In this document: piece by piece, positions 1 to 10,625 of the stretch
How positions within the stretch are numbered: position 1 is the first letter of the stretch
How the letters are laid out: every line of letters begins with the position of its first letter
From: Patiria pectinifera
Lineage: Eukaryota; Echinodermata; Asteroidea; Valvatida; Asterinidae
Direction of reading: 5' to 3'
Length of the DNA stretch: 64,000 nt
NCBI GenBank assembly: GCA_029964075.1
Contig: CM057142.1
Location: forward strand, 1,627,770-1,691,769
Made by a program: the position numbers and the translations under genes
The notes under the pieces: model-generated
What the model saw: the letters and a program-made list of their open reading frames with translations, nothing else
Told to the model about the DNA's origin: nothing
The model's database searches: none

Positions 1-2562
1 CAGTTCCATATTTCCAGTTTCCTCACTGGTGAAGTGACGAGTGGAATCAGCTTGAGGAGCTGCTGAGTCCTCAGGAGGATGCTGCATGATGCTCCTGCTG
101 TCAATCCCTCCAACACATGTTGTAAGCTCCATCTTTCCTGTAACATCTTGAGCAAAGATGCGTGTCTGATCTGAGGTTTGAAAAAGATGAAGCTCATTGG
201 CAGATTGTGGCATAGACTTATCGTTTATCCCACCAAGGCAAGTAGTCATCTCCATGGATGCAGTGTTTTCCGATGTAAAGATACGGGTGTGGTCTGTTGG
301 AATTCGGGCTGTGGTTTGAGAGACCTGACATTTATCAGGAGACTGCGGCTTTGTCTTCTCATCAATCCCCCCAAGGCAAGTAGTCATCTCCATGGATGCA
401 GTGTTATCCGATGTAAAGATGCGCGTCTGATCTGAAGGTTGGCGGCACATTGTTTGAGACAGATGGTCATCAGGACACTGCAATGTAGTTTTTTCAGTTA
501 ACCCACCAATACACGTTGTCATTTCCATGGATGCAGTGTTATCTGATGAGTAGATGCAGGTCTGGTCTTGGGGATATTGTTGTTGAGACGTTGAACTGAT
601 CACCAAGTTGGTATCTCTTGGTGACAATTTTATGTTCATCCCAAGTGAGCGATCTGGAAGACCATTATTTGTGCTGTCAGCAGCAGTTGATGCTTCTTCT
701 GGTGATTCCTTAGAGAGGAGTCCTCCGACACATGCAGTCATCTCCATTCCTGTAGTGTCATCTGAAGTGAACACTTGTGTGTGTTCACCAAGGTTATGGG
801 ACTGAGGTCTGGCTGCGAAAGTGGGTAGCTGAAGCCCGCCGATGCACTTTGTCATATCCATTCTTGCTGTGTCGTTAGAGCTGAATATCGTGGTATGGTC
901 TCCAAGTTGTCTTGTGGTCTCCGCTCGACAAGAATCAGCTGACATCTTGGGAAATATCCCACCAATACAAGCTGTCATTTCCATTTTAGCCGCCATTTCC
1001 ATTTCGGCCATCCCATCTTCAGAATTGGTTCTCTGTACTCTCCGGCTGGATGAAACCAGTGATGGAAATGGTTTGAGAGAGCCAACACAAGTCGTTAATT
1101 CCATCTGTGCTGTCTCATCTGCAGAGAAGACTTGCGTCTTGTCAACCTGCTCTATTTGACGAAGTTGTGTGCCCACCATCTTAGAAGAATCCATAACCAT
1201 GCCTCCAATGCAAGTTGTCATTTCCATTCTGCCCGTGTCATCTGAAGTGAAGTTTCTGGTAAGGTCTTCTATTTGGATAGATGGCATTGAAGGTAGGGGT
1301 TCAAAAGATCCAACACAAGTTGTCAATTCCATGTGTGCCGTCTCGTCTGCGGTGAATATATGTGTCTTATCAACATGTTTTGTAGAAACCATTTCAGTGT
1401 CTTTCATCTTGGAAGCATCGACCAGCACACCTCCTAAGCAAGCTGTCATTTCCATCCGACCCGTGTCATCTGAAGTGAAGTTTCTCGTAAGGTCTTCAGG
1501 TTGGACTAATGGCAGAGTACTAGAGGCCACTCCGCCCATCCGTTTGACTGCCGCAGAGGATGATTTTGGTTCTACAACCAGACCACCAATACATGTCGTG
1601 AACTCCATACAACCAACATCTTCTGCCTTAAATATTTGGGTTTTATCCGATCCAGCTGGCTCAGCAACAATAGACTTCTCAAGCGGTTTATCGTCATGTT
1701 TTATTTGAACTTCACGAGATGGACCATCAACATAAGTGGTCTCATTTCTGATGGTATGGTCAGTAGCAAAAGGTTTAATGTTCTCTTGTTGAGCTACTTC
1801 TCTTTGTGACATGGAGGTGCCTAGTTTTGTGAAGGTTGTTTTCTCATCCAAGCATTCTGTCATCTCCATGGCTGCCATGTTATCGTCACGATGAAAGACT
1901 CTTGTCTTGTCTCCAGCAGCATCTTGGTTGCCGGTGATGGATGAAATTGAACCAACGACAGATTTGGTTACATTTCCTTGATAATTTAGGCAAGTAGTCA
2001 TCTCCATTGCAGCAGTGTTATCATTATAATGAAAGATCCTTGTTTGCCCCACGTTAGCCTCTGGTCCTGGATGGTTTGAGGAGTCTACAATGTGAGGACC
2101 AGCACAAGCGGTGAGGTCCATTTCTCCGCCATCAATTTGCCCATGAAAGGTTTGGGTGATGTCTGCCAGTGGTCTAACAGCTCGACTGCGCTTCTGACTT
2201 GACGGTTGCGGTTGCTCTTGCTGGTCTTGCAGACCACCAACACACTGTGTAAACTCCATGCCTCCAATGTCATCTTCGCCAAACCTGACCGTCATATCTG
2301 AGTGCTTGACTGAGATGCCAGATTCGAGTTTTGCTTGAAGCATCCCACCTACGCAGGTTGTCAGATCCATTCCTGAATTCACATCGTCATCCCGACCAAA
2401 GACCTGAGTTTTCTGCTCATCAGGAGGATACTCATTCACTTTGTTTGGTATTCTAGAATGCCCAGTAAGACCAAAGTCATCACTTGGGTTAGACTTGGCA
2501 AGGGATTTCAAGAAAGCGCTGCCATCTGTCTTTTTGAGACTGAGGCAAGCTGTCAAATCCAT
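1..2562 (-). repeat. KNL1: MELT repeat array of KNL1
   Basis: There are eighteen complete repeats and one cut at position 1, spaced 75-260 bp apart. The core is M(E/D)(M/L/F)T, usually with TTC or TAC after it and then IGG, VGG or LGG. Repeats at 1093/1216 and 1321/1444 alternate two subtypes (…DETAQMELT and …DDTGRMEMT), which points to duplication of a two-repeat module of about 228 bp. Repeats at 244 and 382 are nearly identical in DNA. Confidence 0.93.
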
Positions 2563-3572
2563 TTCTGCAGCAACGTCGTCCTGCCCAAATATACAAGTTT
2601 CATCTGACACTGATGTTGCTTGTGACGGTTGACCATTGTTTCCATGTAGGGACTGTGAGAAGCTCTTGCCATCTTTCTTCTCTGAAACTTTTGACTCATT
2701 GTTAGCGCTACTGTCAGCATCTGGGAATGATTGTGCAGAATTGCCAGACCCAGTGAAGGACTTCAAGAACTCTTTGCTGTCCAATTTGGCCTCCCGATCC
2801 TGATATCGATCCCCATCTGTGTAGGCTGGAAAGGTAGAATGCGCAGGCTGGTTAAAGCTATCCCCACCTGGTGCTGTCGACATGAAAGATTTCAAAAATG
2901 AATTTGCATCTTTCTTCTGGACAGGATCATTAGAGCTATCCTCACCAGGTGCCATCGACATGAATGATTTCAAAAATGAATTTGCATCTTTCTTCTGAAC
3001 ATGCTCGTTGAAGCTATCCTCACTCGGTGCTGTTGACATGAAAGATTTCAAAAATGAACTACCATCTGTCTTCTGGATGGATGGCTCTGTTGTCACTGGC
3101 TGATCATACGATGTGTATTCCGGATCTTTCAAGCCAGCGATAAACTTCTCTCGGCACAACGTGACCTCAAAATTGGCAGTGTCCAGATCGACATCTGGGC
3201 CATCATGGAGTTCGGAGTGACTCATCGAGGAGATGAAGCTACTACTGTGGCAGGAGCTACTAAACGAATCAGTCACGGGGAGAGAACAGTGATATCTTGG
3301 TCCAACGAGGCCGACACCAAGGCTGTCGTGAGTAGCAGTCATCCCTGGCCAATCCTGCACCTCATCTGATTCTAAATCGTTGGCATCTGATGCCTCTCTT
3401 GCACTGCTCTCAACTTTGGTTTCAACCACTAGCTCGCAAGTCTCGTCAATCATGGGTAACTGAACAGCGCCCTCTTTTGGTTGCAAGTAAGCATGAGGAA
3501 TCATTGGCTCATTAACAACGGCTTCTTGATGAGATTGGCTCTTTATGGGGCCGGAGAGAAGGGTTTCCAGAC
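1..3572 (-). CDS. KNL1: KNL1 giant exon: KI-like array and MELT repeats (partial)
   Basis: One open frame runs from acceptor TTTTCAG (3573) to the window edge, about 1,190 codons with no stop. Six KI-like motifs sit at 3040-3072, 2962-2994, 2884-2916, 2755-2787, 2647-2679 and 2500-2532. MELT-type tetrapeptides lie at 2551, 2359, 2248, 2110, 1996, 1858, 1596, 1444, 1321, 1216, 1093, 973, 850, 736, 517, 382, 244 and 121 (left coordinates), with a cut one at 1-9. Most are preceded by a threonine and an aromatic residue about 9-12 residues upstream and followed by TxC(I/V/L)GG. The serine/threonine- and acid-rich linkers look disordered. In this family MPS1 phosphorylates the MELT threonine to bind BUB3. 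Confidence 0.95.
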
Positions 3573-6500
3573 CTGAAAATTGATTTCACAAAAAGTTGAC
3601 TTGGTGTTAGAGTTTTGTTTCTTTCATTCCATTCTATACAGACCAAACCTTTGAACCAATATTAGTTCAGAGTTTTCAGTCAAGTGCAACACATCTCTTT
3701 CTGTCTCAAATCACGTCATAAGCTATTAAAATGAACTGTGACAAACTGCACTGATTTGTCTTTGTTTGTCCCACATTACCTGTAACCTGGCTTGTGATTG
3801 ACCTGTGATGGAATTGACGAAAATGTGTGTTCTTTTTAGCCTTTTAAGGCAAGTGACAAATCTGGGGTAAACAAACTGCTGATGACAAAACAAGGCCTTA
3901 CAATGACAGAGAGATAAATGCACATACACTCAGGTTGCTTAAAACAGCACAACTAACTGCATAAAGTATAAAATGCTGGCAAAGAATGTTAGATGGGATA
4001 CCTCGTATACAATGCCCTGGTCCCACCGAGATGTCGGGCTGAAATGACTGGCTGGCAGTCGCATCCTGCACGGAGCTGGTTTTTATTTAAAAAGAGATAG
4101 GACACAAAGAAAGAGCCAATCAGTTTACAAATGCTCAAAGTTTTCTCAATCCACAAATAACCAGAGTAGTGTCCTATCGTAAATGCCATCAATTACTATA
4201 AGGGTCCTAAACAATGACTGCGGAGACTTTACTGTGGAATACCGAGACAATACACTTTAGTGAATTGCTGCTTTCGTCTACAAGGTAAAACAGTCATGAA
4301 TCTGCAAATGGTGTTTAAGATTTAATATTGCTTCATTGTGAAAATATTGGTAAGAATTTTGTAGTTATTCTATATGAACTTGGGCTGAAATCATTGATTA
4401 ACTCAATTAACCCATTAGCACCTATTCTACAACATATTACATTGTGTTTATTCACTGAAGAATCAATAAAACCATAGTGCTCGGGCAGATTTGGGTGCAA
4501 CAATGATAGGCAGGAAGGTTTCGGGTGCTACAGTGACTAAAGGGTTAACAAGTAATCCCTTAATGGTTACAAACAGAAAGATAGGATAAACACTTGATGA
4601 CGTCCATGCAAAGACACAAAAGGTTTGCACAGACCGGGGTGTCCCATATACTGGAGCTCTCGTGACAGGCAGGAGTGAGATTGGGAGGAAACAATAAATC
4701 CACGAAAAAATTGGCAGAGGGTTTGAGGGTCCCTGAGTGCCCCAGAGCTACTTATGGTCTACATGTATGGTATATGTATGCATTTGCCTAAAGGTACCAC
4801 TGGCAATGCCCATTTCTTTTGCTCTAAACTTTCATAGGTAAAAACACCTTTACGGTAAAACATTACGTGATAACTTTATTCCAGATTTCAAAACGGATTC
4901 TTTAAAAATCCTGAAATCAGGAAAACTCCCAAACAATATCCAGAAATCAGAAAGAATCCTGACAAAAATCCTGAAATCAGGAAGAATCATGAAAAATCCT
5001 GACAAAAAATTGTGAAAATCAGAAAAAATCCTGACAAAGCTCAGCCCTAGAGGGTCCTCAACTGTTGATTGGGAATTCCTACCTGGTGTGTGCTGTTGCT
5101 TCATCTACCTTCTCTGGTGAGAACAGCTGGGTGGAGTCTCTCTCCACATTGGTGTCCTCCAGTAATTTCAGCTGGTTAGCTGTCAAAAATTCCCTGCATA
5201 GCACCATGGAAAAGACACTCAGAAATCAGACACACTTCCTGCACATGCATAAACTGCAATCTAACTGTATCTATTCTTTAATCTAGGGTGGTGCCGAATA
5301 TAGAGGCCGTGCACAAAGTACCCCCTCAACGGCAAGAAAAGGAGAGTTGGGGGAGACCACTGGGAAAGACATTTGAACATATTGCTGACGATGCCTGACA
5401 CTCACGCCAAGATGCTATGGCTTGGTGTACATTTAGAATAAAATAAGTAATGCGTACTCTCACTCTTGAAAGTGGTAAACAGCGCCCTCTCTTGTTTGCG
5501 CATGGAGCCCCCAAGGTTTTTGAAGAATGAAACAGACTGGACTTGAACCTGGACCTCAAGAATGTTGTAACAGCGTTCTACAAACTGAACTATCCAGTTC
5601 TTTGTTGGAAGCCTCCCACATTGTCAACTAGTCAACGCCTTCTTCAGATGGCACCTTTGTATCGACAATAATTTTAAGGATAAAGACTAAACGTGAACAA
5701 AAACTTGATCACAACTCACTGGACTTGGTATGTGTTGGCAAAGCTAACTCTTCTTGAGGAACGTCGTTTCTTCTTAGCGCTGTTTGGCAAAACAAAAGCA
5801 AAGAAAACATTAATTTGTAAAATAAGATTCACACTTTATGAATATTAATGGAAAAGTGAAAAATGGTAATAGTAAATTTTTTTCCAAACTTTAATTCCTT
5901 TTTTCAAATGACTATTTTAATAATATTTTCCCCTTTTCAGCCTTACTTTGTAGTGTCTCGCTCATCTACATTCGGATCCAAATCTTGAAGGGCATTTCTG
6001 GACGGCGACTTCAATATCTGTCAAACATTAAATAATATTATTTGTCAATATAAATACTCATTTAAATTAATGCTTCAAAAGTATTTTTCAGATTTATATT
6101 CACAAATACTGCAAATGTGAAATTTACCAAGATAATGTTTAATAATCAAGATACAATAAATTAATCAGTTCCATTGCCACACAACCTAGAAAATGCCTAA
6201 GAATATGAACAGGAGGCCTAATTATTTTGATAACACAGTGACTTTAAGATCAAAGAACTTACAGAAGAGCGTCTCTTCTTGGGCCTGGGTCTTGACCCCA
6301 CACTGCAGAAAAGACAGGCAAACACGTCACAAAGTTAAATATCAAACCTCTGGCATGCGTACAGCTACAGCCAATTTCTAGCATCTTAAAAACCCAAACA
6401 CAAACTGGAAAGTAAGCAGATGACAATGTTAAGACATCTCTGCGTTACAATTCTTGCTACAGGTTGAAGGCTTGAGCTAATGAAATAAACAAGTGCAATT

Positions 6501-8760
6501 AATGATTTCTCAATACTTTGAATTATCACAGCCAGACTTGGCAAAAACGTAGTCGTAACTTGAATAACTCCTGGGACCGATTTCACGGCACTGCTAAGCA
6601 CAGGATTTTCTGTTAACAGAGCCTCTGTCTATTTCATGGAGACCGTAAGCAGCAGGCACAGCAAAAGGCATGCTCAGAGGAAAAAGTTGCTTAAATATTA
6701 GTGATATAACAATTTAAATCTTCATGTGCGCAGCCGTTAGCACATACACGCCATAAAATAGTGCTTACCTACATGTAGCCTTCCCAAATCCTCCAGAAAT
6801 CCTCTTTGTAAAATGGAGGATTTTGCAGGATTGAGGCTACATGTATAAAATATGGCAAAAGTGTGTGTCTAATTTCTGAGGATGCACTTTATCAAGGTCT
6901 TAGGCCGGACCATTGCTCAGCCATGCATACAATTATACTTGAAATCCTCCGCACTGCTCCAGGATGTCACTAGCTCTGCCTCAACATATTGACAGTGATT
7001 GCCGGAGGTTTTGCAGGATTGAGGCAGTGGTCACCCCTCCAAGGACCACATTCAAGAAATAACGGAGGATTTTGCAGGATTCAGGCTGTATGCTATTTTT
7101 TACATGGAGGCAGTTGGAAGATTTTGCAAGATTGAGGTTACATCCTTCAATCCTTGCAAAAATGCCTAGGGAGTTAGGGTGATTTGCACAATTTTCTGCT
7201 ATCCTGGCTATATAGTAATTGAGTACAACTTTTCTGCTAACTGTTAAGCAGCGCAGTTTATTATAAACAAATCACAATGGATCTTGAAGTGGACCTGTTG
7301 GTGTTAAATATAAAACAAAATGAAACCTTACATGTACATGTGTTCACATGTCAGTTTACATGTATCTCCATAAGGCCAAAAAAGAAGTTCTGCTTCCGAT
7401 TACATGCCATTTTAAATTGAGCGGGGAAAAAAAGAGTAAAAAAATTAATCCCTTGTAAACAGGTAGTGCCTGCATTTATATAATTCTGTACACACGAGGT
7501 TTGATTTCTCCAACTTTTCTGTTTATACAACCTTATTGTTCCCAACTCTTTTCCCATCATCTTCCATGCTTGTATGAGATCACTACAGAGCGTTTCCTTC
7601 AAGCATACTTACCCAAGATTTTCTCCCTCCAAAGCAAACCGGATTCCACTCATAGCGACAGTGAACAGATACTCCGTCAAGCCGAAAAATTACACGTACT
7701 TTGCCTGGAGAGTAAGACAAATGTGATTATCCTGTCAATCTGTGCACTTTTCTGTGGGAATTTCAACAAGAAGGTTCCTGAATCATCCAAACTCTAACAA
7801 TTTATTTTAATCTCAAACTCAAGAGCAGATTATTTTATTCACATTTCGGTGTTTGGCAGTAAATTTTGCAGGATTGTTTCTAAAATTGTTTTCATTATAT
7901 TGACCTTCAAGTTCAAGGCTTCATTGAGACGAATCAATGACATATGATGAAGAAAGAAAGTGAAAGTGGCGTCAGGTTGCAACATTTTTTTCCCAGTAGT
8001 CATACTGCCCTGGTTTGTGCACAGGCATGACAGGGTAACAAATGGCCAGATATGGCAATGTATGGGAATCTTGGTAATCCTTACTTTTAGGACCCCGTTC
8101 CTATATAAGGTTACAAGACTCACCAAAACAGCTGACTAAATGACACTCAAAAGTGACATTCTGATATTTCTTGTCTTATATCTGAACAGTATGACCCTTC
8201 TTGAATATCAGCAGGTTTAATTTTGTGGAAAGAGGCTGACAGGGATTTGATTTATGAGGGAAATTAGGGGGGGGGGAAACATGGCAATGACAAACAGTAA
8301 ACAGACTCAAAAACCAAGATGGCAAACTGCAAAAACACTGAAAAAAGGGTAGGAAAGTCACATTTTCTTTGAAAGTGCTTTCAAAATTACAACTTTAGAC
8401 CATTAATCAGAAGATAAAAGATTTCTTTAGCCTGCAAAGGTCACTTTGGTGCTGGACAGTCTATTGCCAAAGTCAGTTTTGAACAGAACTTGTGAAAAAT
8501 AGAGGTGTCCTAAAGATAAGGATTACCGGAATATTTATGTTTATGCCGGTGCCGGCGGTGCGGTAATATTGTATTATTGGGGCGAGTTGACACAATTTCA
8601 CAAAAGTAAGGCACAAAAGTCCACCAAACAATGCCGTATACAACCCAATTTCTATGTAGTTTTCGAAACTTAAAGTATTCTTAAAACATTCGTTATTATT
8701 TACATGATTATATGAATAAAAAGTTGCCACAATATAATACCTTGCATTAGATTTCGACAT
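1..8760 (-). CDS. KNL1: Kinetochore scaffold 1 (KNL1/CASC5/Spc105), 5' part, cut by the window edge
   Basis: KNL1 is the outer-kinetochore scaffold of the KMN network. It recruits PP1 at its N-terminus and BUB3-BUB1/BUBR1 through phospho-MELT repeats. Coding exons read on the minus strand are 8741-8760, 6263-6302, 5947-6017, 5720-5779, 5083-5193 and a giant exon 1-3572 that runs off the left edge. The predicted N-terminus has SILK at residues 20-23 and RRVSFANT around residues 53-60, both family hallmarks with PP1-docking roles. The giant exon has six KI-like motifs and at least 18 complete MELT-type repeats. The C-terminal coiled coil and RWD domains would lie beyond position 1. Exons 1-5 join in phase. 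Exon 5 leaves two bases over but the giant exon needs one, so a small exon between 3,573 and 5,082 is probably missed; 4002-4051 would fit but is weak. The start ATG at 8760 was chosen because its donor (AG/GTATTA) joins exon 2 in frame. Confidence 0.93.
2500..3072 (-). repeat. KNL1: Array of six KI-like motifs in KNL1
   Basis: Six copies have lysine at position 1, aspartate at 3, phenylalanine at 7 and phenylalanine or leucine at 11: KTDGSSFLKSF, KKDANSFLKSF twice, KLDSKEFLKSF, KKDGKSFSQSL and KTDGSAFLKSL. The register equals the vertebrate KI consensus K-I-(D/N)-x3-F-(L/I)-x2-L. The first three are exact 78-bp (26-residue) tandem repeats. The last lies directly after the first MELT repeat, where human KI1 lies. 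Confidence 0.75.
4872..5040. repeat. Degenerate short tandem repeat in KNL1 intron
   Basis: A unit close to AAAAATCCTGAAATCAGGAA recurs about seven times with drift. Inside the unit TCCTGA and TCAGGA form a short inverted repeat. It lies in the intron between exon 5 and the giant exon. Confidence 0.6.
5083..5193 (-). CDS. KNL1: KNL1 coding exon 5
   Basis: This 111-nt exon reads EFLTANQLKLLEDTN followed by an acidic segment ending TAHT. It is in phase with exon 4, with acceptor TATGCAG and donor GTAGGA. Its outgoing phase does not match the giant exon, which suggests an unseen small exon or an alternative splice site. Confidence 0.75.
5310..5405. repeat. Dispersed repeat, partner at 19,245-19,330 (inverted)
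   Basis: The stretch with GTACCCCCTCAA, GGAGAGTTGGGGGAGACCAC and TGGGAAAGACATT recurs in reverse orientation in DCAF4 intron 8. Only these shared cores are clear and the ends are not seen. Confidence 0.5.
5720..5779 (-). CDS. KNL1: KNL1 coding exon 4 (RVSF, PP1-docking motif)
   Basis: This 60-nt exon encodes AKKKRRSSRRVSFANTYQVQ. RRVSFA is the RVxF-type PP1-docking site. In this family Aurora B phosphorylates its serine to release PP1. Acceptor CAAACAG, donor GTGAGT. Confidence 0.92.
5947..6017 (-). CDS. KNL1: KNL1 coding exon 3 (SILK motif)
   Basis: This 71-nt exon begins ILKSPSRNALQDLDPN, which completes SILK across the junction and matches the conserved SILK-proline-LQDL context of animal KNL1. 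Acceptor TTTGACAG, donor GTAAGG. Confidence 0.88.
6263..6302 (-). CDS. KNL1: KNL1 coding exon 2 (basic segment before SILK)
   Basis: This 40-nt exon has an acceptor TTCTGCAG and a donor GTAAGTT. It encodes VGSRPRPKKRRSS and supplies the serine of the SILK motif at its last codon. A basic stretch before SILK is typical of KNL1. Confidence 0.8.
6783..7150. repeat. Interspersed GGAGGATTTTGCAGGATTGA repeats
   Basis: GGAGGATTTTGCAGGATTGA-like units occur near 6815, 7002, 7064 and 7115, separated by unrelated sequence, in KNL1 intron 1. They look like a decayed tandem or foldback element. Confidence 0.45.
8073..8527. mobile_element. hAT-like MITE, copy 1
   Basis: The ends GGTAATCCTTA and TAAGGATTACC are inverted repeats. 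The flanks GGAATCTT and GGAATATT form an 8-bp target duplication with one mismatch. The interior matches the copy at 28,870-29,285. There is no coding capacity. It sits in KNL1 intron 1. Confidence 0.8.
8741..8760 (-). CDS. KNL1: KNL1 coding exon 1 (start codon)
   Basis: ATG at 8760-8758 encodes MSKSNA plus two bases, then an AG/GTATTA donor. Joining to the exon at 6302 is in frame. This exon is short and rests on splice logic only, so it is less certain than the others. Confidence 0.55.
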
Positions 8761-9236
8761 TTTCACCACTCGAACTATCCCGAGACAACCGTCATTCTAT
8801 TTTTGAACAAACCGCTTTTGTGAAATTTGTATTAGTCTGGTAATTGGATAATTTGTATCCTGTTCAGTAATCTCTATTCACTGATTCTGCTTGAAGTGCA
8901 CGTCTAGAAGCTAGACTCATTTTCCCTGTTACGGTTTCACGTACCTTTGGACAAGAGAGGGCGCCCTGTCATTTAAAGGTAGAGAAGTTCCATGCATATG
9001 TTACACCGTTGCGTTGAGACATGCGGTTTCGCACTATTTTATGATAAGAAATTATGGAAAATCAATCATGAAAATGTAATTGTATGTTCTTGTTTTTTTA
9101 TACAGGGCCTATGCTTTTATTGGAGAAAATGTAATGTCTTGCGATACTGATCTTGGAATTTCGCTTCTGTGACTTGTCTTGTGTGACTGTGACAGTGTGA
9201 CTGTGAGCTAATTTTGCAATGTTTTTGTTAAACTTA

Positions 9237-9799
9237 AGGCAGTGTATATTTTGCCGGAGACGGCAAACCTTTAGTAAACGTTAGTTTGCCGGATGCTGAA
9301 CATGCGCAGTTACTGTTTTTTTGTACTTAAACATTTTCCGGTGACAAGTTTTAGTCTGGCTCCATGCCAAAATTATCGTTGTTACCTCGTATTCACAAGA
9401 TGGGATTCAGACCATTTTATAATTTCGGACTTTATTTCCCTTTAAAAAAAAATCCTCCAGAGCCACAAATCTGAAAAAGAAAATGTAATACTCTGCAAAA
9501 AATGTTTGAGACATGTTAAAATAATAAAAGAAGAATATTCTTATTTATTTGGGGATGAGAAAAAAAAACTTAAAAATGTGGTGCGGTCGGGATCGAACGC
9601 GAGTCATCCCGCTCACTAGAGCCTTTGCTTAACCACTACACCAAACGTGCTACACAACTTTTCGTGGGAATTTAATACCTCTTATAATTCAGCCCTATTT
9701 TAAAGAGTACAGTGCCCTCTGTTGATATGGATTGCCGCCGGCAAACCTTTAGTAATCGTTAGTTTGCCGTCATTACCTCCGGCAAAATATCCACTACCT
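9237..9799. mobile_element. Inverted-repeat element with internal tRNA-like segment
   Basis: The ends AGGCAGTGTATATTTTGCCG and its near-complement near 9780-9799 are inverted. AAACTTA flanks both sides (9230-9236, 9800-9806), a 7-bp target duplication. Subterminal GCAAACCTTTAGTAA is repeated inside both ends in the same orientation. A tRNA-like stretch at 9583-9660 (minus) may be an embedded SINE head. The element lies between KNL1 and DCAF4. Confidence 0.7.
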
Positions 9800-9807
9800 A
9801 AACTTAA

Positions 9808-10120
9808 AGGGAAGATACAACATTTGCAAACATCAAAAAACGAAATGATCAAATAATCACGAAATACCTTACTGAATTGTTATGGATGGACAGTTTAAAG
9901 CATCCTGTAAAATTGTGGCTCCAGGTGTGCTGACATTTTCAAGAAAAACTGTATTTTTCCAACGCTGGTCGGCTGACCAGCGTTGGAAAAAAAATGGCTT
10001 TTTTTCCAAAACTGCTCCTAACTGTTCACTTTGTTATTCCGCACTTTCTTTGCAATTGATTACACACCTGTGAAGGGGCACAAGCCTGCTAGAGTGATTC
10101 TTTGACCTTACAATTCCCCA
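9808..10120. mobile_element. TTAA-target MITE, truncated copy
   Basis: It begins AGGGAAGATACAACATTTGC directly after TTAA and aligns in reverse with the right half of the copy at 49,882-50,397. It includes a 36-bp hairpin (9955-9990). The far end is missing. Its TTAA lies in the right target duplication of the element at 9237-9799, so it inserted later. Confidence 0.7.
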
Positions 10121-10276
10121 AACATGGTTAATGAATATACATTAAAGCCTAGATTAAGGCTCTGTCACACTGTTGCAAATAGAAATTTGGGTGTAAGTTG
10201 TCATTCGTTTGTGACACGTTTGGCATAAGTTGTATTCGTTAGCGGTTCGTAGGGGTTCGCAGAGGTGCGTGGGGTT

Positions 10277-10625
10277 TAGTCCCATAAATGTGACTGAAAT
10301 ACTGGACTACCTCCGTATATCAGTCACAGAGCCACGTACGGCCTGTGAGCGGAGCGTCCCGTTGTTAGGGGCCCTGAAAATTAATTAAAGATCGAAATTA
10401 TTTTGTCAGCAGAAAATCAACCCAGCTATAGTATGACTGCAAAAGCACAAAATCGTTTAATTTGGTACCTTCAGAGGTCTAGTTATCCAAAAATCGTGGT
10501 AATTCGTCAAAGAATGCAGACGGTTTTGAGCAAGCATGACGTCGCTGATATGTTTCCCGGCCACCCTAATAATAGTCAAGAGGCCAAAGGGGTCAGGGAA
10601 CCAAACAAGAGCTTTAATCATGCAC
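10277..10625. mobile_element. Relic of the Mutator-like element found at 18,147
   Basis: It starts with the same TAGTCCCATAAATGTGACT end and shares the interior through about 10,620, including CCCGGCCACCCTAATAATAG. It has no right terminal repeat. The following A/G-rich stretch (10,625-10,712) is unrelated. Confidence 0.75.

Noticed and set aside
1169-1708. 179-codon open frame on the plus strand
   Set aside because: It lies antisense inside the KNL1 MELT exon. Its repeats are the complement of the MELT repeats, so it is a shadow.
9583-9660. Possible tRNA gene on the minus strand
   Set aside because: B-box-like sequence is present but no acceptor-stem pairing was found and it sits inside a transposon.
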